A model generated the notes under the pieces. It was given only the letters and a program-made list of their open reading frames with translations, was not told the DNA's origin and searched no databases. Positions 1-8,026 of a stretch of 64,000 bases of DNA are shown one piece after another. Source of the stretch: Ustilago trichophora (taxonomy: Eukaryota > Basidiomycota > Ustilaginomycetes > Ustilaginales > Ustilaginaceae); contig OOIN01000001.1 in the NCBI GenBank assembly GCA_900323505.1, positions 1,178,001 through 1,242,000 on the forward strand, in the 5' to 3' direction. The position numbers and the translations under genes are program-made. How positions within the stretch are numbered: the first letter of the stretch is position 1; the number at the start of each line of letters is the position of its first letter.

Positions 1-94
1 GTATGTAGGCAGGCCAAATCGAGACACTACAAAGGCATTCACTAAATGGATCTTTCTGACGAAATGACATCTACTCTTGAATCTGATATCACAG

Positions 95-1687
95 GTCGAC
101 GCATTGCAGAATGCAGCAACACTGCCCTCGCCCTCATCAGGTGCCCGACGTCAGAGCGCAACTGGCTTCACTGCGCTAGGTGCCCACAGCTTTTCGCCAT
201 CCCAGCCCGCCGACTTTGCTTTTGGAACCTCGCCGCCGCCGCAGCCGCTCGGTCCTCCTGCTCACCCATTGGGCGGTCTCCCGCAGACCAACGGACCTAG
301 TCCTGTGCAAACTCCGGACCTTGGAACCAAGAAGCTACCTGTCAATGGCGCAGCTTCGCCCTCCCAGCCCGCCTCGACGAGCTCCACAGCTGGCTACTAC
401 TCATCCCGAGTCATCCTAACAACCTATCCAGGCCAGGTCGGTATCAAGCCATTGCCGCTCAATTGGGCTGCTCAAGATCCAAGCCAACGAGGACCTGTCG
501 TTGCTAGCCGTCATCCCAACTCGATCCGCGTCCGTAACGCCATTGGTGCATACGGCGGAAGCTACTCGGTCTACCGCTCTCTCGCCATTGCCATGGGCCA
601 ACTCAACCCCAATCATCGCCCGGACTACACCAATACCGAGCCTCCCTTTGACATCCCGCCCAACCCGTCTTGGTTCGACCCATCCAAAATCGTAGCCATG
701 GACCCGTGGGGGCATCTCGCTCCGCAAGTGTACAAGTCCGAGTTTGACGGAGGTATCGATATCCGTCCCACTGCCTCGCTCACCAAAGCCCACATCAAGA
801 TGCCCGAACTCGACAAGGCTCAAGCTGCGGGCGTCTTTCCCATCGATGGCAAAATTGTCGTCAAGAGCATCCGTCTTCCCGGTGTTGCCGAGGAAGTAGA
901 CCCAGGCTGTGAGGTCAGCGTCAGCAAAGCCGCCGTCGACCCCGTCTGGTATCTGCCCGGAGTCGCCGAGCGTCTCGGTGTCACTGAGGGTGCATTGAGA
1001 CGTGCCATCTTCGAGGACACTGGAGGATCCTACCCCGAGCTGCTCACCCGTCACGACCTCAAGGTTTTCCTCCCTCCCATCTCTGGTCTCACCGTCTACA
1101 TCTTTGGCCGACCCGAAGACCTGCGCGACCCAACCAAGGAGGTCACCGTTCGCATCCACGACGAGTGTAACGGTTCCGATGTCTTTGGCAGCGACATTTG
1201 CACCTGTCGTCCGTACCTGCTCTTTGGCATTGAGGAATGCATCAAGACTGCCCAACGCGGTGGAGCCGGAGCGGTCATCTACTTCCGCAAAGAAGGTCGT
1301 GCTCTCGGCGAGGTGACCAAATACCTCGTCTACAACGCCCGCAAACGAGGCACTGATTCGGCCTCCAATTACTTCAAGCGCACCGAGAACATCGCCGGTG
1401 TCAAAGATATGCGCTTCCAGGCACTCATGCCCGACGTTCTGCACTGGCTAGGCGCCACCAACATCACAAATTGGATCTCGATGAGCAACATGAAGCACGA
1501 CGCCGCCGTCAATAGCGGAATCACCATCAAGAACCGCTACGAGCTGCCAGAGGAACTCATCCCCGCCGATTCAAGAGTCGAGATCGACGCCAAGATTCAG
1601 GCTGGTTACTTTTCCAACACCAAACAGCTTACCGAGGAGGATCTCAAGCATACCGTGGGTAGGGCTTGGGAGGATATCGATCATTAG
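95..1687 (+). CDS. URC1: GTP cyclohydrolase II-like protein, URC1 type (5' end missing)
   Basis: The 3' exon encodes about 530 residues and ends at TAG. The reading frame has no usable ATG in the window. A stop lies at 65-67 and a CAG acceptor at 92-94, so coding probably starts at 95 after an intron whose GTATGT donor may be the very first bases of the window; the first exon lies to the left. The N-terminal ~100 residues are Pro/Ser-rich. The C-terminal half is GTP cyclohydrolase II-like: DECNGSDVFGSDICTC holds the three zinc cysteines (codons at 1166, 1199 and 1205), and YFRKEGRALGE matches the catalytic RQEGR segment. The nucleotide-contact motif of riboflavin enzymes (TNNPxK) is replaced by MSNMKHDA. 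That divergence, and the long N-terminal region, fit fungal Urc1 of uracil catabolism better than Rib1. The Urc1 assignment is inference from family features. Confidence 0.8.
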   Translation, partial: VDALQNAATLPSPSSGARRQSATGFTALGAHSFSPSQPADFAFGTSPPPQPLGPPAHPLGGLPQTNGPSPVQTPDLGTKKLPVNGAASPSQPASTSSTAGYYSSRVILTTYPGQVGIKPLPLNWAAQDPSQRGPVVASRHPNSIRVRNAIGAYGGSYSVYRSLAIAMGQLNPNHRPDYTNTEPPFDIPPNPSWFDPSKIVAMDPWGHLAPQVYKSEFDGGIDIRPTASLTKAHIKMPELDKAQAAGVFPIDGKIVVKSIRLPGVAEEVDPGCEVSVSKAAVDPVWYLPGVAERLGVTEGALRRAIFEDTGGSYPELLTRHDLKVFLPPISGLTVYIFGRPEDLRDPTKEVTVRIHDECNGSDVFGSDICTCRPYLLFGIEECIKTAQRGGAGAVIYFRKEGRALGEVTKYLVYNARKRGTDSASNYFKRTENIAGVKDMRFQALMPDVLHWLGATNITNWISMSNMKHDAAVNSGITIKNRYELPEELIPADSRVEIDAKIQAGYFSNTKQLTEEDLKHTVGRAWEDIDH

Positions 1688-1739
1688 AGTTTGCCCTTGC
1701 ACATGGGTTTTGATTTTCATGCAATGCTACCAAATCATT

Positions 1740-1777
1740 CATATCGTAACAAAAGCAAATAGCCGGCTTCGGAGCCA
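1740..1777 (+). repeat. Left terminal inverted repeat
   Basis: 38 bp, inverted partner of 2604-2641 with three mismatches: one in the A-rich part and two adjacent ones near the inner end. The outer 15 bp are identical between the two copies. Confidence 0.85.
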
Positions 1778-1849
1778 CCTACCGAGCCACCATGGCTGGT
1801 TCCGGGGTGGCTCCACTGAGGAGACATCCACTGAAGGTGGCTGCCAAAG

Positions 1850-1970
1850 TGGCTCTGCGGCCAACTCTTGAGGCTGGTGGCTCCGTTGGATGGCTGCGGC
1901 AAGGAGCCATCCAGCAAGGGTGGCTTCCATGGTGGCTCTGTGGCCAGCTCTTGAGGATGGTGGCTTCGTA
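1850..1970 (+). repeat. Internal ~38-bp direct duplication in the TIR element
   Basis: A block around 1850-1886 (GTGGCTCTG, then GGCCAACTCTTGAGG, then GGTGGCTCCGT) recurs around 1933-1970 with a few substitutions. The period is about 83 bp. Each copy contains two GTGGCT motifs, so duplication inside the element helped multiply the motif. Confidence 0.65.
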
Positions 1971-2603
1971 GGTGGCTCCATGGCCAGCAACTGTGTATAC
2001 CAGGGAGTCAGCAAGCTCAACCATTTGCCAGTGTCTCCTCAGACACCGAGATGAGTTGATCCGTGCGGTGGGAGGTCCATGCTGTGAATGGATCAAATAC
2101 TTGCTGAAGCGCAGTATGTCTCTTTCTTCCCGACTTTGACCATCCCGCTAGCCAATGTTGCCACTGCCATCAACCTTACAAGTAAGTGTCATGCTGGCCA
2201 CACTTGCCTCTGCTCGACATCAACTAACACTGATGCCTTCTTCTCTTTCTTGCTTTGATCTGCTCCTCTCTTGCTTTGCGGTCCCATCCGGCCTGTTGCC
2301 ACCATCCATGTCACCAACACTGCTCATGCCGCTGTTCCCATTGCTGCCCCATCGCCGCTCCCACCGCTGCTCCCGCTGCTCACACGGTCATTTGCTCTGC
2401 TGGTATGGATTGTATGTACTCTGTTTGGCATTTGAATGCAACAATTAGACCTCATTTTGATTGATTGTGGGATGCTGAGCATGCATGCAGCCAGCTGGCT
2501 GATAATTGAGGTGGCTCCTTGCCGCAGCCACCCCTTTGTGGAGCCATCCAATCGGGGGTGGCTGTGGCAACTGGGTAGGAGCCAACCTGGCTGGCTCTGC
2601 GAA

Positions 2604-2641
2604 TGGCTCCGGGGCCGGCTATTTCCTTTTGTTACGATATG
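2604..2641 (-). repeat. Right terminal inverted repeat
   Basis: 38 bp, reverse complement of 1740-1777 with three mismatches. It is followed immediately by ATT, which also precedes the left repeat. Confidence 0.85.
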
Positions 2642-2928
2642 ATTTTGCCAGTCAAATGGAGTGTTGAGATTATCAAGATTGCACAGGGAGAGAGAGCGTG
2701 TGTGACAGTGTGACAGGATGGAGTGGATGCAAGCGAGACAAGAGGGTACAAATACAATCGAGTGGCCTTCCAGGCCATCGATACAAAGAACAATGAGGTA
2801 GAGACGGTTGTGGTGACAATGAACTTGGAACTTGTGGGCGAGATCTTTGAATGCCAAACAAGAGAACAAGATGAAAGAGAGTCAAAGTGCAGATTCACGC
2901 CCCGCCAGCAGGTGCATCAACAATCACT

Positions 2929-5900
2929 TCAAGCAAACATCTTTGTCGTCCTCTTCTTGAGCAGGTGGACCTTCCTCGAGATCTCCGACTTTTGGAAATT
3001 GGTCAACTTCGAGTCGTCCAGCGCCTCCTCCTCGAGGGATCGGAGGATGGTCTTGAGGGCATCGGGTTGGCTAACCTTTCCATTTGCGGCAGAAGCAGTA
3101 GGATGGTGGAGGTGGTGGTCGAGAGTGGAGATCGAGTCGGCGCTGGATATGGGGGCTGCTTGAATGTCGCTCTGGCTTCGGACAATTTGCGAAGGGGTGG
3201 AGCCGAAAAAGTTGGACAACTTGGAGATGGAGCGATGGCGCGATTCGAGTCTCTTCTGACGAAGGGATGACGAGAAGCAAGAGAGCTCGTCGTCATCGTA
3301 CAGCTCGTCGGCGTCGCTACTGTCCGACTCCGAATCCGAGAGCTCGAGGAAGGCAGCGGAACGACGAGGGACACCGCCTACGCTGGCAGAGAGGGTTTGA
3401 GGTCGAGTGGCTGGGCTATCACCCGGGCTGACCAGCGGTCGAGGCGCCACCGAGGGATGGAACGGAGTGGAAGGGGATGTGTTGGGACGAGCAATCGATC
3501 GGGAGCGATGCGTGATGGGGACAGCAGTGTCGACAGTCTTGGGGGCGACGCGCGTACCGTGAAAAATCGACGCAAGTTCATTGAGTCGCTCGCGGTCGTT
3601 CTCGAGCAAATACTCGTAGCTGTCGATCGAGTTGCGATATGCAGACAGACTGTCGGGCAGACCTGAAACTGTGCTTCGCGAAGAAGGTACAACGCAGCGG
3701 CGCTCGGTCGGAGGCTGGCTGACCTTGCCGACTGCACCGTTGACGGGTGCAGCTTCGTTGTCAGATTCGTCATCCGAGCTGTCGATCGACATGAAAGACT
3801 GCAAGTTGGATGCCACCGACCCCTCATGAGAGATAGAGCCATGATCGTTGGAAGAAGCGTGGCAGGCGGAAGAAGACTGGGTGCGACGCGTGCTGCCAAT
3901 CTCACTCGCAGCATAGCCAGCCGAGTCGTGGCTCGTCGAGGACTGACACGACGGGTTGAGAGCACCCGTGCTGCGAATCACTGCACTCTGGGTCTGATTA
4001 GTGCCCGACATGATGAGCTCTGCGGGTACAGCTTCGCCAAGCCAGCGCGACATCTTTGCGACGCGGCGGCGGCGTTCGTCGCGCGCAGCCGCAAGCTTGC
4101 GGCTCTCGGATACGGCCAGAGCCTGATCCAGGTGCGGGCTGCCAAAAGGTCGGAATGGCCCGTCCTGAGGCAGAGTGGGCGAAGCACCTTCGTCCAGAGC
4201 TGCAGCCGAGAAGGCGGCAAGCTGGGCGACTTTCGGCGTGGGCTCGTTGAACTCTTCCAGGCCGGAGGGAATGAACTGTCGTGCAGAGTGCCGGATATCT
4301 CTCACCACATCGAGCTCTTCTTCGCTTTCGAGCATCTCTTCGCCAGAGACTCTGGCGAGCGCGCCAGACGAGTAAGGGTGCGGAAGGCCAAGAATAGCAG
4401 CCGCCTTCCTGTTCAATCCCGCCGGGGCCGATGGGGGAGGCTGCACCATCTCGGCGAAAGCGTGATCCCAGCTCTTGACTCCGTGGCTTCGGCCTTGAAG
4501 CAGCTTCCGAGACAGTGCGCGGGTCTTGCTGCCAGTTGAATCTGAGGCATCGTTGCTGAACGGCATGCTTTGCGGACGGTACTTTTTGCGACGATTGTCA
4601 GAGTTTGTGCTCGAGGCGTGCGACTGCTGAGCGAGGTTGGACCCGACCTTGGCAATGTTGGAAGCTAGGAGCATCTCCTCGCCGAGCATCTGTGTAAGCT
4701 TCTTGGTGCGGCGCACCTGCTGACGCCTCTCCTCGGCCGTGAGCTGGTTACTCATGTCTGGGAGGTTTACAGAGCCAGAGGGCATGGGACGCGAGTAGTT
4801 GAGGTCGGGGGCTCTTGCAAATGCGGTATTGGGGATGGTTCCAGAAGTCGCGGGTCGTTGAAGTCGACCAGGTAGGCGGCTAGAAGCGGCGGAGCGGTTC
4901 AACAAGAGCGGGCTCATGCCGCTTTCAAAGCTATTCTGGTAGCTGAGGAAGCTACCCTCTGACGTGGACGAGAGGATCGAGGCCGTGTATGGGCGGTGAA
5001 AGTGCAAGTCGGACGAAGGAGGTCCTCTCCACGATGCTGCGGAGCCACGCGACAGGGGAGTGGTGATGCGCGGGAACACTTCTGACTCTAGCCTTGCATT
5101 TTGGCTTGACGGTGTACCTTTGTCGTGGATGGAAGACGTGTGGGAATGGGTGCTGCTAAGGGTAGCGACGGACCCTCTTCTTTGTGCCAAGTCTGGCTTT
5201 GGCAAGGCGGTGAGAACGATGAGGGAGGATCTGCGCAACGATGTGATGCGAGGAGGGATGTTGTTGGGTTGGTCAGACGTGGTTGAGCTGGTCTCGATAT
5301 CGCTCTCCAAGGCAAGGGAGCGCTGTTGAGGGGTCAAACCAGGTCGGTATTTTGCCCAGGCCTCCTCGGCCTCCTGCTTGAGCTGGGAAAGATGTGCATC
5401 CTCGGCTTTTGGAGATGAAGAGGCTACAGCAGGGACGGGTTGCTCGACAGCGTCGGCGGCAAGCACAACAGACTCAGCATCCGAGACCTCGTCGGCGACG
5501 CTGATTAACTCCTCCTTGAGCTCTGCTGGCGCAATACATTGATCCTCGTCGTCTGAATCTTGTGTCCAGGGACCAAAGGTGGCGCGATCCCTGGCTTCAC
5601 GAACGACGAGGTCTCTTGGTCGGTTCTGGATCACTAGATCAAAGTCAGGAGGGAGAGGCGATGAGTCTTGTGAAAGGGTCGTTGTGTTAGACGCTGATGC
5701 TGTGAGGGTAGATGATGCCGAGTCGAAAGCATATTCGATGCGCGAGGCGGGTCTGGAACGGAGACTGATTTGGCTCTTGTTTCTCTTGAAGTCGCCGGGC
5801 TGAAGGATCTTGTAGTCATCCAAGCCTGCACTGCCGTGGGAGGACGACGAGCCCAGAATTTCGCTGTAGCCGTGAGAGGCAACGCTCGCGTTGTCGTGGC

Positions 5901-5943
5901 TGGAAACGCTGAAAGAAGCAGCCACGCAGCTGGATGAAGCCAT
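2929..5943 (-). CDS. Large disordered protein with duplicated 'LGE' motif, unknown function
   Basis: A single uninterrupted frame encodes 1004 residues from the ATG at 5943; the frame upstream of it has only a non-ATG start and looks like leader. The protein is rich in Ser, Ala, Arg and Asp/Glu with no membrane segment or signal peptide. Two related basic-helical motifs stand out: RRQQVRRTKKLTQMLGEEML near the middle and RRRRVAKMSRWLGEAVPAEL further on. They share the pattern R/K-rich stretch, aromatic or Met, LGE. The extreme C-terminus (SEISRKVHLLKKRTTKMFA) is basic and probably helical. Acidic clusters such as SDSESDSSDADE lie between. This looks like a fungal regulatory or scaffold protein. 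I do not recognise a named family, and the function is unknown. Its stop lies about 290 bp beyond the TIR element. Confidence 0.85.
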   Translation of the reverse strand: MASSSCVAASFSVSSHDNASVASHGYSEILGSSSSHGSAGLDDYKILQPGDFKRNKSQISLRSRPASRIEYAFDSASSTLTASASNTTTLSQDSSPLPPDFDLVIQNRPRDLVVREARDRATFGPWTQDSDDEDQCIAPAELKEELISVADEVSDAESVVLAADAVEQPVPAVASSSPKAEDAHLSQLKQEAEEAWAKYRPGLTPQQRSLALESDIETSSTTSDQPNNIPPRITSLRRSSLIVLTALPKPDLAQRRGSVATLSSTHSHTSSIHDKGTPSSQNARLESEVFPRITTPLSRGSAASWRGPPSSDLHFHRPYTASILSSTSEGSFLSYQNSFESGMSPLLLNRSAASSRLPGRLQRPATSGTIPNTAFARAPDLNYSRPMPSGSVNLPDMSNQLTAEERRQQVRRTKKLTQMLGEEMLLASNIAKVGSNLAQQSHASSTNSDNRRKKYRPQSMPFSNDASDSTGSKTRALSRKLLQGRSHGVKSWDHAFAEMVQPPPSAPAGLNRKAAAILGLPHPYSSGALARVSGEEMLESEEELDVVRDIRHSARQFIPSGLEEFNEPTPKVAQLAAFSAAALDEGASPTLPQDGPFRPFGSPHLDQALAVSESRKLAAARDERRRRVAKMSRWLGEAVPAELIMSGTNQTQSAVIRSTGALNPSCQSSTSHDSAGYAASEIGSTRRTQSSSACHASSNDHGSISHEGSVASNLQSFMSIDSSDDESDNEAAPVNGAVGKVSQPPTERRCVVPSSRSTVSGLPDSLSAYRNSIDSYEYLLENDRERLNELASIFHGTRVAPKTVDTAVPITHRSRSIARPNTSPSTPFHPSVAPRPLVSPGDSPATRPQTLSASVGGVPRRSAAFLELSDSESDSSDADELYDDDELSCFSSSLRQKRLESRHRSISKLSNFFGSTPSQIVRSQSDIQAAPISSADSISTLDHHLHHPTASAANGKVSQPDALKTILRSLEEEALDDSKLTNFQKSEISRKVHLLKKRTTKMFA

Positions 5944-7987
5944 TGTTGTAGTGAGGGTCGATGGATTGACAGAGTGTGAGAGCTGAATGATGCAGACCAA
6001 GCAGCTTTACCAGAGGAGAGCAGCGTTGTCGGGTCAGACGATGTGTAGCATCAAAGGAGCATATGGTGTCGGTTGGGATGGAAGTTGAGTCGGATGTGAC
6101 GAGATGAGGTCGGTGATGTCGTAGAGGGATAGCTTCTGGAGCTAGCTATGTATGTAGCTCTTGTGGACAGACGAAACGCTGCCAACGGAAACTCGTACCT
6201 GGCCAGCAGGAGAAGCACAGGAACAGAGGCGAGGGTGGTAGCAACGCAGAAGCTCGAGCGAGCGGGAAATGGTAGGTGGAGATCTAGATGGAGGAGCCGT
6301 TGCAAAGCATTTGACGAGGAAGTTGCTAGGTAGCGACAAAGCGGAGAGGGATCTCAGGGCGGTGGTCGAGTAATATGTTTGTTCTGTCGTCGGAGCTGGT
6401 AGAGGAGATTGAGTGGGGGAGGGGTTAGGTTGCCAGGTGCCTTGGGCTGCTGTCAAGAGGAAGGCAAGCGAAGCGAGGGATGATTAACGGTGCTGAATCG
6501 AGGCCCTGACCGCTTGCGAGCAACAAAGACGGAGTTGAGGAGCAATGAAGTCGGCAAGAGGAGGAGGAGGACAATGGCGCCGTGAACCCGTCAAACGAGC
6601 CGCACGATGGATGCCACACGGCGGGGCAGTGTAAGAGGGAAGAGCGGGAGCGGTTGCAAAGCCTATGAGCGAGAAAGAAGGAAACGAGGGACGGACACAG
6701 GATGTGGGACGAAGGATATCGAGGGACGGGGAAGGAGGCACGCAGCGGAACATAAAGTCTCTGCTGCTGCCCTGTACCTCGTTGGTCAGATGTCCATCTA
6801 GCGAGAATCTGCAGGAGCAGGTTGGCGCAAGGGAAGAAAGAGTGGGGGGGCAGAATTGGGCAAGAAACACGGAGAGGCCCAAGGGTGCAGGCAGGGGCTT
6901 AGCTGTTGGCGGCAAGGGGAAAAGTGCGGTGCGTGAATTGCAACCGCAACCATGCTTTTCTGTGGGACACAGTTTTTTTTTTTTTGTCTTTTTCTTTTTT
7001 GGTCATCTTCTCTCTAATGCGTTATTGGTTAGGACAGATCTGTGATTAGCTCAGTGACAGGTTGATTTGGGTGTGATGCTGTACCGAAAGCAGCGCCAAT
7101 CTGACACACCACCGGGATTTCGAAACCGGATTGGCGGCGCTCCAGACAAGATAGCCGCAGCTTAGACCGTGAGCTTGACCTCAATGCACAGTAGTAAGTG
7201 TCAACGGTCAGTCGATCCCACACTTTTTTTTTGTCTTGTTTTTGTTTTTGCGAGGTGACATGACGGATCTCGGATGAGTCGCTCGCTCGTGAGTTGGGCT
7301 CTAAACTCGGCTTCTGCGTTGATTTCGGATGAGCGCCAACGCCGACAAACTTCAACAACAAGCGGGATGAATGTCACACAGGTCTTGAGCGTCCACACAT
7401 GAAGCACCGCAGTACAAAACAGCAGCACATTACGAAACTCGGAAGCGGTGCAGTCACAGTGGGCGGATTGGAAGCAGATGCAATGCTCAATTTCGGGAAG
7501 CTGACAGGTCAGGGGTCCGTCACCATCTTTTGGAAACACAAACAAAGAGAGAGAGGGAGAGAGGGAGAGAGAGGAGACAGGAAGAGAGCACGATGCGGAA
7601 CTTGAAAATTCTGTCTTTGCTGCAGCAGCAGAAGCAGAAGCACAGCATCAGCATGGACAGCTGCACGTCTGCTGAGCTGCACTTGGCAGTTCCGAGTTTC
7701 AACGTGTGGCTTATCAGAGCGCTCACACTGTCACCTGTCAATCGGCTCATCAACTTGATTCTGACTTCTTCCAGATCACGACCACAACATCTTCCACAAT
7801 CTAGGTTGAGGCGGACCGAGCTTAACTTTGCTATGACTGTCTGCCTGTTCATCATAGAGCAGATGGCAACAATCTTGATGTTGGACAGCGGTGGGATTCG
7901 CCGTCGAGGGGCTCGAGCGAGCACATTGTGTGTCTGTATTGAAAATCGGCTCCGGAATCACGCTCTCTGTAGTGTGGAGCCACCCGT

Positions 7988-8026
7988 GTACAGTACTGTA
8001 CAGTACAGTACAGTACTGCACTGTAC
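7988..8026. repeat. TACAG/CTGTA palindromic tract
   Basis: About 39 bp made almost entirely of alternating TACAG and CTGTA units, so the strand can fold on itself. Similar units recur elsewhere in the intergenic DNA of this window, the longest at 44557-44596. Confidence 0.85.

Larger units (their letters stand above)
1740..2641. mobile_element. Non-autonomous TIR DNA transposon (MITE-like), 902 bp
   Basis: The stretch is bounded by inverted repeats. Bases 1740-1777 match the reverse complement of 2604-2641 at 35 of 38 positions, both starting CATATCGTAAC. The trinucleotide ATT directly flanks both ends (1737-1739 and 2642-2644), a candidate 3-bp target duplication. The inner flanks carry dense GTGGCT/AGCCAC motifs, at least ten in the first 250 bp and several in the last 130 bp. 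No open frame encoding a recognisable transposase is present, so if mobile it would need a transposase supplied elsewhere. It sits between the 3' ends of two convergent genes, where insertion would be tolerated. The superfamily is not assignable; a 3-bp target duplication is compatible with PIF/Harbinger-like elements, but the ends do not identify it. Confidence 0.8.

Noticed and set aside
416..1444. 342-codon frame on the minus strand
   Set aside because: Antisense shadow of the GTP cyclohydrolase II-like gene, which has clear family motifs on the plus strand.
2324..2869. 181-codon minus-strand frame crossing the right end of the TIR element
   Set aside because: It runs across the element boundary and encodes no transposase-like motif.
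7988..8026. Palindromic tract considered as a CRISPR-like or telomeric repeat
   Set aside because: No spacers of regular length, and the unit is not a telomere repeat; it is a pentanucleotide microsatellite.
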